From Actinomycetes bacterium (GTDB lineage: Bacteria; Actinomycetota; Acidimicrobiia; Acidimicrobiales; JAJZXF01): a DNA stretch of 47,141 nucleotides. The notes under the pieces were generated by a model that was not told the origin of the DNA, searched no databases, and saw only the letters and a program-made list of their open reading frames with translations. Below, piece after piece: positions 16,209 through 23,924 of the stretch (within the stretch, counting starts at the first letter, position 1; each line of letters opens with the position of its first letter). The DNA is taken from assembly GCA_021791755.1 (NCBI GenBank), contig JAJYWA010000007.1:1-47141 (forward strand), given 5' to 3'. A program made the translations under genes and the position numbers.

Positions 16209-17699
16209 TTGAGTAGTGTGAAGCAGGGAGCCGAGTTGCACGACGTGCCTGAGCTTCCCGAGGTACGTGCGGCATCGATGAGGCCGGTGTTGCGCCCGGG
16301 GAGGTGGTACTGGCCGGTCGTAGGAGCGCTGGCCGCGGTTATCGTTGTCGGGTTGGTCGCCTGGGTGACGCAGCTGCACGAAGGGCTTGGCGCGGCCGGC
16401 TACAACGACCACGCGTTCTGGGCGATATACATCGCAGATGTTGTCACCTTCATCGGTGTCAGCTATGGAGGAGCGGTCGTGTCTGCGATACTCAGGTTGA
16501 GCGGAGCAGCTTGGCGCGCCCCGCTAACCCGGATAGCCGAGGCGACCGCAGTCGTCACCGTGATCATCGGCGGGTCGTTCATCATCCCTCACCTCGGCCG
16601 ACCTGAGAGGATCCTGGAGCTGATCTACCGCCCAAACCTTTCGTCCCCCATTTTCTGGGACTTCGTGGCGGTCTCGACGTACGCGTTCGCCTCGATGGTC
16701 TTCTTCTTCCTGCCATTGATGCCTGATCTGGCCATGGCCCGCGACCGCTTGGCTGAAGCGGGTCGTCATCGCCTCAGTCGCCTGTGCGGAGCCTGCGCTT
16801 GTCGGTGGCAGGGCAATCCGCGTCAGCGCCGGCGCCTTGACGGTGCGATCGGTCTTGTGGCGATCATGGTCATACCACTTGCAGTGTCGGTCCACTCGGT
16901 GCTTTCGTGGGCCTTTACGCTTACCAGCCGGCCCTGGTGGAACGAGAGCATTTGGGCTCCCTACTTCGTGGTTGCCGCGCTTTACTCTGGCATCGCGCTC
17001 GTGATTCTTGTCGTCGCGATCATGAGGCGGGTCTGGGGTCTCAAGGCTTTCATCACCGACCGCCATATCGTGCGGCTGGGCTTCATCCTCGTGCCGTTCG
17101 GCGCCGCCTACCTCTACCTCACGATCGCTGACTTCCTGCCCAGCAGCTACGTGGGAGAGAACGGCGTGACAAGCGTGTTCACACAAGTCCTGGTTGGCAG
17201 GTACGCGTTATGGTTCTGGCTTTTCGTCTTTGCCGGCCTGATAGTCCCCCTGCTCGTCGTGGCGCTGCCATGGACGCGGCGTGCCCCGTTCATCGTCGCC
17301 GCTGCAGCGTTGGTCGACGGGTCACTGTGGATCAAGCGGATGGTGATGGTGGTGGCCCCGGCCAACTATGGTCGTGTCTCCGGGGTGTTCGGCTCGTATC
17401 ACTTCACGTGGATCTCCGTGGCGGTCACCCTTGCCGGCGTTGCGGCGATCCCACTACTGCTACTGCTGCTCTTCAGGATTGTCCCCATCCTATCGGTGAC
17501 CGAGATGGAAGAGATGGAGGCCAGAGCTGCAATCGCAGCGAAGAGTGCGCCAGCTGGCACGGTTGCGGCAGCTGCCTCCGAAGAGCGCGAGCGCGTCTTG
17601 GTGGGCTCGGGGATTGCCGGTGGTCCGATGATGCAATCCGCTGCCGCGGCAGCTGACCGACAGCATCTTCACGACGGCGATGTGAGGCCAGGGTTATGA
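16209..17699 (+). CDS. NrfD-family membrane subunit (polysulfide reductase NrfD type)
   Basis: 496 residues, about ten membrane helices. It has the NrfD hallmarks: an early FWAIYIADVVTFIGVSYGGA helix and IIGGSFIIPHLGRPERIL just after a helix, then STYAFASMVFFFLPLMPDLA. NrfD proteins oxidise or reduce menaquinone and pass electrons to a four-cluster ferredoxin, here the upstream gene. The C-terminus carries a Met/Glu/Ala-rich cytoplasmic or exposed tail. TTG at 16209 follows GGAGGA at short spacing; there is no earlier in-frame start codon although the frame is open upstream. The stop overlaps the next ATG (ATGA). Confidence 0.9.
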   Translation: MSSVKQGAELHDVPELPEVRAASMRPVLRPGRWYWPVVGALAAVIVVGLVAWVTQLHEGLGAAGYNDHAFWAIYIADVVTFIGVSYGGAVVSAILRLSGAAWRAPLTRIAEATAVVTVIIGGSFIIPHLGRPERILELIYRPNLSSPIFWDFVAVSTYAFASMVFFFLPLMPDLAMARDRLAEAGRHRLSRLCGACACRWQGNPRQRRRLDGAIGLVAIMVIPLAVSVHSVLSWAFTLTSRPWWNESIWAPYFVVAALYSGIALVILVVAIMRRVWGLKAFITDRHIVRLGFILVPFGAAYLYLTIADFLPSSYVGENGVTSVFTQVLVGRYALWFWLFVFAGLIVPLLVVALPWTRRAPFIVAAAALVDGSLWIKRMVMVVAPANYGRVSGVFGSYHFTWISVAVTLAGVAAIPLLLLLLFRIVPILSVTEMEEMEARAAIAAKSAPAGTVAAAASEERERVLVGSGIAGGPMMQSAAAAADRQHLHDGDVRPGL

Positions 17700-18412
17700 G
17701 GCGTTCAGTAACAATGGCCCGCGGCTCTCTTGGTCGAGCTACCGCTGCGTGTGGCGCCGGAGTCGTGGTCGTGCTCATGTTTCTTCTGCCGGGCATGCTG
17801 GGAGGCGCGCCGGCAGCCTTTGGGGTCCCAGCGTCGGCTGCGGCGCAAAATGGCGCCCAAGGCAGCGCACAAAGTGGCGCCCAAGGGATGGGGAACATGC
17901 AATCGACCTCCAGCCAGTCGGGCGCTCGGCAACGTGCGCGGGGCGCCGGCGCCGAACTGAGCCTTTTGGTCGCACGGTCTGGGGCGTCCAGCGACCAGCT
18001 GGTGCTCACCGCAGCGGTCAGCTCTCCTGCAAGCAACGAACGGGTCTCGTTCTTCGTTGTCACGACCGAGCTCGGTGGGCGCCGGCTGGTCCCGCTCGGC
18101 AGCGCGGCCGTTACCCCGTCCGGCGATGCATCTATCACCTACCAGCCGACGTGGACCGGTACGGAGCAGTTCGTCGCACAGATCGGTACGGATCCGTCGA
18201 AGCCGGTCGCAAGCGCAAGCCGGAACTTTCTCGTGACGTCGGCAGTTCCTGGAATGAGCGCCGCGCTTGCCAACTCCCCCAAGCCATTGCGCCAGGTGGG
18301 ACGGGGATTTGTCATCGTCGTGCTGGTGGTGGTGGCGCTGGTGTGGACGACGCTTCTCGCAACCCTGTACCGGGTGGTCAGAGGGACCCGAAGGCTGGCC
18401 AGGGTGACATGA
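17696..18412 (+). CDS. Exported membrane-anchored protein with Ig-like domain, function unknown
   Basis: 238 residues. The N-terminal hydrophobic segment (AACGAGVVVVLMFLLPGMLG) ends in an AxA-type site. A Gln/Ser/Gly-rich repeat follows (AQNGAQGSAQSGAQGMGN), then a beta-rich domain of about 100 residues that reads like an Ig-like fold (QLVLTAAVSS, VSFFVVTTELGGRRLVPLGS, DASITYQPTWTG). A C-terminal membrane helix (FVIVVLVVVALVWTTLLATL) has a basic tail. It sits inside the electron-transfer operon with ATGA overlaps at both ends, so it probably assembles with or docks a partner for the NrfD complex. I recognise no named family. Confidence 0.75.
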   Translation: MRRSVTMARGSLGRATAACGAGVVVVLMFLLPGMLGGAPAAFGVPASAAAQNGAQGSAQSGAQGMGNMQSTSSQSGARQRARGAGAELSLLVARSGASSDQLVLTAAVSSPASNERVSFFVVTTELGGRRLVPLGSAAVTPSGDASITYQPTWTGTEQFVAQIGTDPSKPVASASRNFLVTSAVPGMSAALANSPKPLRQVGRGFVIVVLVVVALVWTTLLATLYRVVRGTRRLARVT

Positions 18413-19329
18413 TCAGGGGATGGGCAGAGCGCGACCGTAATGCTCGAACGCGTCATAGGCGCCTGCGTCCGTCCTGCCTGGCTCTTGTGGCTGTTCCATT
18501 GATGTTCGGCCTCGTCGCGTCGGCATGCGCTCCTGCACCGCTCGGGAAGTCCGCCATTGCCGTCTCGCGCTCCCTGGCACGCACTGAAAGCGCGGGCAGC
18601 GCGGCAGTAAGCATAAACCTCCTGATGGCCTCCTCTCGGCTTGGTCCGCTGGCGGGAAGGGCCACCGGCGTAGTCAGCTTCGCTGATCGCACCGGACGCA
18701 TGGAGCTGTACGGCTTCGGCCTGCCAGAGCGATCTCCGACCGAAGTCGTGTTCACCGGCTCTGCGATCTACATGAAGCTTCCTTCGACGGCGCGCCTCAA
18801 GGGACAGGGCGCGGACCCTTGGCTCGGCCTCCTGCTGAGCGATCTCAACGCCGTGTCGACGGCACAGGCGGGGTTCGTGTTCCAGGCAGAGTCGGTGAAT
18901 GCCCTTTACCTGCTGGACGCGGTCTCTCTTGGGGCCACGGGCTTCGAGCGGTCGTCTTCGTCCGGCCGCACGGCGCCGTACTCGGGGTCGGTGAACCTCG
19001 CTACCGCTCAGAGGTACTCGAGCGGTCTGGACGCGATGGTCCTGTCTCAGCAGACAGCGTTCACAGGTATCTCGGTGGCGCCGGTTGAAGTGTGGCTCGA
19101 TCGGTCTGGCAGGATTCGTCGCCTTCGCTTGGTTCTCGATCCGGCCCAGGCCGCATCGGGCAGCCGGCTGGGGGGAAAGGTCACCATTACGGTCTCGCTG
19201 AGCAGGTTCGGTGTGGCGGCGCCGGTAACGGCGCCGCCGGCAGGCCAGGTGACTAATCTCGACGTCATACTCGAGAACCTTTCGGGTGGTGAGATGGGCG
19301 AGCCGCCGGGCGAGACCCCCGGCCAGTAG
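18409..19329 (+). CDS. Exported lipoprotein, LppX/LprG-like
   Basis: 306 residues starting at the ATG of an ATGA overlap. The signal sequence ends with lipobox LVASAC, so it is a lipid-anchored extracytoplasmic protein. The mature part alternates strands and helices with VVFTGSAIYMKLP, PVEVWLDRSGRIRRLRLVLD and VTITVSLSRFG. This resembles the LppX/LprG (DUF1396) lipoprotein fold, an open half-barrel that binds lipids. In this operon the ligand could be a lipid, a quinone or the redox substrate. A reading frame runs open upstream to 17749 but overlaps the previous gene and has no family sense there. Confidence 0.72.
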   Translation: MIRGWAERDRNARTRHRRLRPSCLALVAVPLMFGLVASACAPAPLGKSAIAVSRSLARTESAGSAAVSINLLMASSRLGPLAGRATGVVSFADRTGRMELYGFGLPERSPTEVVFTGSAIYMKLPSTARLKGQGADPWLGLLLSDLNAVSTAQAGFVFQAESVNALYLLDAVSLGATGFERSSSSGRTAPYSGSVNLATAQRYSSGLDAMVLSQQTAFTGISVAPVEVWLDRSGRIRRLRLVLDPAQAASGSRLGGKVTITVSLSRFGVAAPVTAPPAGQVTNLDVILENLSGGEMGEPPGETPGQ

Positions 19330-19350
19330 GGCCAGAGGGAGCGGCGCCAT

Positions 19351-21252
19351 ATGACACCGTCCAGGGCCCCAGCCGTTCCTCCGGAACCCATGCATTTCTC
19401 GCCACCCCGTGCGTCACCCCCCGCTCCACTCTCGGCCTGCTCGGCCCCAGCCGTTCCTCCGCTGGCCGCGGCAGATGAGGTCGGGTCGTCGAGGAGACCT
19501 CGGCGAGAGCGAGATGCAGAGAGCGAGGGAGAGCGCAAGCGCAAGCGCGACGGAGCGTCGCCGGGGAAGCGTTGTACTGGTGAGCGCACCGTGAGACCAT
19601 CGAGCCCAGCTACGGGATGGAGATCGGCGCGTGGGATCGACGTCACGCGTGCGCCGTTGCTCGGAGGCCTTGCGAGCCGGCTGCTGAGGTGGAGGGCATT
19701 TCAATTCATCGTGATCCTCCCGAACGAGATCCTGTTCTGGCTCGTGATATCGACAGGGCTGATCGGGGGGGTGCTGCTTCACCAGTCGCATGTCTCGACG
19801 ACGGTTCATTTCGGGGCAGCGTCCAGCTCGGGGCTGGGACTCCCATTCGGAGCGGGCGGAGCAGTCACCCACGCAGCCGCCCGTGGAGCAGCCACTCACG
19901 CAGCGACCGGTGGAGGATGGCTTTTCAACACGCCGCTGGTGGACACCTGGTCCAGGCCGAATTTCTCCACCGCGATCACCTGGTGGCTGTGGTGGTCGCT
20001 GGTCTGGTTGCTGATGGCTGTCGTGGGGCGGGGCTGGTGCCTGGTGTGCCCGTTCGGCGGGGCTGCTGAGTGGGTCCAGCGGCTGTCTCTGTGGAGGAGG
20101 CGGCAGCGAAGCATCGGACTTGGCCTGCGCTGGCCGCGGGCGCTTGTCAAGCTCGGCGTGCTGCCCGCGGTCGTTGCCTTCATCGTGTTGACCTGGGTGG
20201 AGGAGTACTACAACATCTCGGTCTCCGGTGATCCTTTCACGACCGGCCTGCTGGTCGGGATTATCGTGCTGCTGGCTCTCGGGATGCATCTCGTCTTCGA
20301 GCGAAGGACGTTCTGCACCTATCTCTGCCCCCTCACCGCCGTGTTCGCTCCACTGGGAGCGACTGGAGTGGTGGCCGGCTTTCGTGCCCGCGACCCGGAG
20401 CGGTGCTATACATGCCCGACCAAGGACTGCATGCGAGGCGGTGAGAAAGGATACGAGTGCGCGTGGTACGAATGGCCCGCAACGGCCTCTTCGAACGCAT
20501 CGTGCGGGCTGTGCACCGAGTGCTTCAAGGCGTGTCCCTATGCCAATGTTGGTCTGTTCGTGCAACCTCCTCTCACGTCGGTCGTAGCGCCTGGCAAGAG
20601 GCGCTACGACATCGCGCTCGCGGCAGTCGCAGTCCTCGGTGCGATCGTGTTCATGACGATCAACGCGCTTCCGATCTACACGAGCATCGACGCGAAGCTC
20701 AATGCGTGGCTGTCCTTCCCGCACTACCCGGATCCAATTGACTACTTCGGGACCATCGCGGCCGTCGTCGCCGGCTTCGCTGCGCTGGCTTGGCTCGTGA
20801 GGATCGCCGCTCGTCCGAGGACGGGGTCACGGGCAGGGTTGTCATGGTTCACGCCGCTTGCCTACGCGGTCATCCCGCTTGCGACAGCAGACCTTCTTGC
20901 CAACCGGGCGCCGACGTTGCTGTTCTACGCGCCGCGGATGATCCAGGTGATCTCGGATCCTTTCGGAAGGGGGTGGAACCTGTTCGGGACGGCCCATCTC
21001 GCCGTAGCGCGCTCGCATCTCGTGGGGTTCGACTTCCAGGGGCGCTCTGGGTCGGCCCTCGCCGTTCAGATCGGGATCGTGGCGCTCGGAGCGGCGGCGA
21101 CCCTGTGGAGCACGCACAGGATCTTTTCGAAGGAGCTCCGGCCGGCTAGCGGCCGCCCGCTCTGGGGCGAGCTGGCGGCCCTTGGCGCCATGGCTGGCTG
21201 TGCCGCGCTCATTGCCTGGAGCTACATGCTGCTCGGGGGTGTCGCGACGTGA
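19351..21252 (+). CDS. Membrane polyferredoxin, NapH/NosR/CcoG-like
   Basis: 633 residues. After a Pro-rich and then basic N-terminus (about 100 residues), several membrane helices alternate with cysteine motifs: GRGWCLVCPFGG, RTFCTYLCPL, CYTCPTKDCMRGGEKGYEC and SCGLCTECFKACPY. The first two are the Fer4_5-type motifs of NapH/NosR membrane proteins; the others form two [4Fe-4S] clusters on the cytoplasmic side. Such proteins move electrons between quinol or ferredoxin and exported partners. The start is uncertain: ATG at 19351 has AGAGGGAG upstream, but the first 80 residues are low-complexity and contain a 19-bp direct repeat; GTG at 19590 is the alternative. Confidence 0.82.
   Translation: MTPSRAPAVPPEPMHFSPPRASPPAPLSACSAPAVPPLAAADEVGSSRRPRRERDAESEGERKRKRDGASPGKRCTGERTVRPSSPATGWRSARGIDVTRAPLLGGLASRLLRWRAFQFIVILPNEILFWLVISTGLIGGVLLHQSHVSTTVHFGAASSSGLGLPFGAGGAVTHAAARGAATHAATGGGWLFNTPLVDTWSRPNFSTAITWWLWWSLVWLLMAVVGRGWCLVCPFGGAAEWVQRLSLWRRRQRSIGLGLRWPRALVKLGVLPAVVAFIVLTWVEEYYNISVSGDPFTTGLLVGIIVLLALGMHLVFERRTFCTYLCPLTAVFAPLGATGVVAGFRARDPERCYTCPTKDCMRGGEKGYECAWYEWPATASSNASCGLCTECFKACPYANVGLFVQPPLTSVVAPGKRRYDIALAAVAVLGAIVFMTINALPIYTSIDAKLNAWLSFPHYPDPIDYFGTIAAVVAGFAALAWLVRIAARPRTGSRAGLSWFTPLAYAVIPLATADLLANRAPTLLFYAPRMIQVISDPFGRGWNLFGTAHLAVARSHLVGFDFQGRSGSALAVQIGIVALGAAATLWSTHRIFSKELRPASGRPLWGELAALGAMAGCAALIAWSYMLLGGVAT
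19365..19461 (+). repeat. 19-bp direct repeat within the polyferredoxin N-terminus
   Basis: GGCCCCAGCCGTTCCTCCG occurs at 19365-19383 and 19443-19461. The spacing of 78 bases is in frame, so both copies encode APAVPP. This supports repeat-driven expansion of the disordered N-terminus, or indicates that translation starts downstream. Confidence 0.85.
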
Positions 21253-23063
21253 GCGCTCGTGCCCTGAGCCGAGAGACCACGGCGCCGATCGCGGTGCGGG
21301 TCTGGCAGATGGCATGCGTCGGGTGCCTGGACTGCGTCCAGAGGTGTCCAACCGGAGCGCTTTCGATGCGCTATCCCGAGGGAGTCTTGGAGGCCGATGA
21401 GAGCCTGTGCGTAGGTTGCCGGATATGCGAGCGTACGTGCGCCTACGCCGCGATCAGCATCGAGGGGCCGCTCGACTCGAAGCCGGCCAATGTTCTCCCA
21501 GCCCGCACTCCGTCTCCCATCGAGGGTGACCTCGGAGAAGTGCAGGCGGGGTACGCGAGCCTCGATGAGGCGAGATCAGCTGCTGAGCGCTGCCTGGAGT
21601 GCCCGGATCCGAGCTGCGTATGGGGCTGTCCTGCTCACAACGACATACCCGGTTTCATCGCTGAGGTGAAGGCGGGGGATCTGGCTGCCGCACGAAGGGC
21701 GCTCGCCAGGACGAGCTGCATGCCGGGCGTGTGCGCACGCGTCTGCGACGCAGGCGCCCAGTGCGAGGGCGCCTGCGCCCTCGCACTGGCGGGCGGTGCA
21801 CCGGTCTCGATAAAGCTGCTGGAGCGCTTCGCCGCCGACTCGGCGCCCGTCGATAGTGGCTCAGGGATCAAGATCGGAGATCGCCCGTTGCCCCCGTTGC
21901 CTTCCGCCGTCTCGGTTGCCGTCGTGGGCGGGGGCCCGGCCGGCATGGCTGCGGCAGTCTGGCTCCTGGCTGGCGGCGCGCGAGTGGAGCTTTTCGAGAT
22001 GGGCCCAGAGCTCGGCGGTGTCCTTTGCTGGGGGATCCCGAGGTATGCGCTGGGGCGCGAAGTATGGTCCCCGCTCGTAAAGGTCCTCGAAGCCTCACCA
22101 GGTCTCTGCTTGCACACCTCGACGCAGGTCGGCCAGGATGTGGATCTCCGAGAGCTGGCTCGCCAGCACGATGCCGTGTTGCTGGCCCACGGCGCATCTG
22201 TGGCCCCTGAGCTGGCAACGCCTGGAGCCGAGGCTGGTGGCGTCATGGATGCCCGGCGCTTTCTCGAGGGCGCCGGCGACCTGTGGGATCCACACGGAGA
22301 GATCTGCGGCGCCGAGCTGGCTGGGAAGTATGTGCTCGTCGTCGGGGGAGGAGATACTGCGATGGCGGTGTCGAGGACGGCGAGGAGGCTTGGGGCGCGG
22401 GTGGTCTCGATCAGGAGGAGGGTGCGATCCAAGGCACAGGTGCGCTCCGACGAGCTGGCCCAAGCCCTGAGCGAGGGCGTCGAGGTGCGGTTCGGTCTAG
22501 CGCTCGAACGCATCGACGCGTCGGGAGAGGTTGTAGCTGCGAGGCTCAGGTCCGCCGTCCCACGGTGGCGAGCGCCGGTTCTCCGTTCGCGAGCGGAGAG
22601 GGGTCCGCGCCGGCAGCTGCTTGCGGTGGACATGGTCGTGGCGGCGACCGGGTTCAAGGTGGACCGATCCATCGGGTCCGGGCGCCGTGGCGCCAATACG
22701 GCAGCCGTCACCGGGTCGCAGCTCGGCGATCCGTCGCAGGGCTCACATGGCCCGCAGGGCTTACGTGATCTGCTCGCAGCGAGCGGGCTCGGCGTCGCAG
22801 GCAGCAGCGATGCGGGCGGTCATCTAGCGCTGGCCGTGCTGGAGAGGCAGGCGGCGCTTGACGCGTCGAAGCGCCAGTGCGCCGATCGGCTCTGGATCGC
22901 CGGAGACGCTCTTCGCGGGCCGTCGAGCGTGGTCGAGGCCATGGCGCAGGGCCGCGAAGCAGCGCTAGAGGTTCTCCGCTTGGCAGCGGCTCAAGATCCC
23001 CGAGATCAGGAGATCCCCGAGCTCGGGTCCGCCTCCTGCCGGGATCAGGTCCCTGAGGTGTAG
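21249..23063 (+). CDS. Ferredoxin-GltD fusion: NAD(P)H:acceptor flavoprotein (DsrL/NfnB/GltD-like)
   Basis: 604 residues from GTG in a GTGA overlap. Residues about 20-75 form a 2[4Fe-4S] ferredoxin (CVGCLDCVQRCP and CVGCRICERTC). Residues about 110-200 are the GltD Fe-S entry domain (CLECPDPSCVWGCP, CMPGVCARVC, CEGAC). An FAD site (VAVVGGGPAGMAAA), an NAD(P) site (VLVVGGGDTAMAVSRTARR) with basic residues following (SIRRR), and the closing ATGFKVD and WIAGDA motifs complete it. The family moves electrons between NAD(P)H and Fe-S partners. There is no signal peptide, so it is cytoplasmic and the likely electron entry or exit for the membrane polyferredoxin. Confidence 0.9.
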   Translation: MSARALSRETTAPIAVRVWQMACVGCLDCVQRCPTGALSMRYPEGVLEADESLCVGCRICERTCAYAAISIEGPLDSKPANVLPARTPSPIEGDLGEVQAGYASLDEARSAAERCLECPDPSCVWGCPAHNDIPGFIAEVKAGDLAAARRALARTSCMPGVCARVCDAGAQCEGACALALAGGAPVSIKLLERFAADSAPVDSGSGIKIGDRPLPPLPSAVSVAVVGGGPAGMAAAVWLLAGGARVELFEMGPELGGVLCWGIPRYALGREVWSPLVKVLEASPGLCLHTSTQVGQDVDLRELARQHDAVLLAHGASVAPELATPGAEAGGVMDARRFLEGAGDLWDPHGEICGAELAGKYVLVVGGGDTAMAVSRTARRLGARVVSIRRRVRSKAQVRSDELAQALSEGVEVRFGLALERIDASGEVVAARLRSAVPRWRAPVLRSRAERGPRRQLLAVDMVVAATGFKVDRSIGSGRRGANTAAVTGSQLGDPSQGSHGPQGLRDLLAASGLGVAGSSDAGGHLALAVLERQAALDASKRQCADRLWIAGDALRGPSSVVEAMAQGREAALEVLRLAAAQDPRDQEIPELGSASCRDQVPEV

Positions 23064-23842
23064 CCGGTCGTGAAGAAGGCCCGAGCGCCGATCCAGACTG
23101 GCACGCCGTTCGGCCACCACGGCGCAGGCTGCATGACCACCTGGAGCGAGCTGTTGAAGGCTATGCCGCCCGGCGGCCAGAAGTAGCCTGTTGTGCCCTG
23201 GCCGTTGCACCAGGGTGTGACGCTGCCGCCGAGGACGGGGTCGTTCTGGTAGAAGGGGCTGTTCGTCGACTCGCCGGTGGTGTTGCCGTTCCAGCCGACT
23301 GACGGCCACCCCATCCAGCTGAAGACCGTCCAGAGCGCGGTATGCCCGTCGATGTAGACCCAGATCTGCCCGTCGTAGGCTCCGCAGTTCCCTCCGTCGA
23401 ACCAGCCGACGGAGGGCCCAATGTTTGCAATCGAATCCCAGGTGACGCCTTTGAACACGCCGGGTCCTGAGACGTTTACCATCGTGTAGGTCTGGGTATT
23501 ATTGGTGACTTCTTCACCCCACGGACCCCAGCCCCAGTTGTGCGGTGCGCCAGCCGGTAGGGAGACGCGTAACCTGCCCTGGCCATTGGTCGGCAGGTTG
23601 CCCACGTTGACCGTCGGGTTGTTCGTAACAGCGACGTTAACCGGGGGAAGCGATGAGTGCGCCGTGCTCGCTCCGACGGGCGAGGTGGCGAGCGCTGCGG
23701 CAGCGCCCAAGCCGGCGCCGATCATCACCATCGCCGAGGCGGCCAGCACGCCGATCCCCAATCGCGCCGCACGGGCTACGGGCGTCCTGCGCACCCTCCT
23801 GCTAGCTGTGCCGCCGACAAGCATTCCCATCTGCTCCTCCAT
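23045..23842 (-). CDS. Secreted protein of unknown function
   Basis: 265 residues. A basic start and long hydrophobic segment (VLAASAMVMIGAGLGAAAAL) followed by ALA form a signal peptide. The mature protein is rich in Trp, Gly and Asn, with PGVFKGVTWDSIANIGPSVG, IWVYIDGHTALWTVF and a two-cysteine content that could form a disulfide. The GPG...xVYIDG pattern faintly recalls the DUF2961 jelly-roll proteins, but this is only an impression. Its 3' end overlaps the flavoprotein gene by 19 bases in convergent orientation. The true start may be the second Met (MGMLVGG). Confidence 0.7.
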   Translation of the reverse strand: MEEQMGMLVGGTASRRVRRTPVARAARLGIGVLAASAMVMIGAGLGAAAALATSPVGASTAHSSLPPVNVAVTNNPTVNVGNLPTNGQGRLRVSLPAGAPHNWGWGPWGEEVTNNTQTYTMVNVSGPGVFKGVTWDSIANIGPSVGWFDGGNCGAYDGQIWVYIDGHTALWTVFSWMGWPSVGWNGNTTGESTNSPFYQNDPVLGGSVTPWCNGQGTTGYFWPPGGIAFNSSLQVVMQPAPWWPNGVPVWIGARAFFTTGYTSGT

Positions 23843-23924
23843 CTGCGATCATGCCCTGACCGGCTGATCATAGCACATACTTCGCCCGCGCGGGCCGCAG
23901 AAGCTGTAGTGCTCAGGCAGGCGC

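Noticed and set aside
18139-19395. 418-codon open frame on the minus strand
   Set aside because: Antisense to the lipoprotein and Ig-like genes; translation is Arg/His-rich without domains.
19414-20724. 436-codon open frame on the minus strand
   Set aside because: It is antisense to the polyferredoxin gene, whose cysteine motifs and helices are clear. Its translation is Arg/Gln/His-rich, typical of a GC-rich shadow frame.
21635-22711. 358-codon open frame on the minus strand
   Set aside because: Antisense to the flavoprotein, which has complete FAD and NAD(P) motifs.
14026-23063. Reading the operon as a nitrite or DMSO reductase locus
   Set aside because: No cytochrome c552, molybdopterin or chaperone gene is present, so naming it after NrfC/NrfD relatives would overstate the function.
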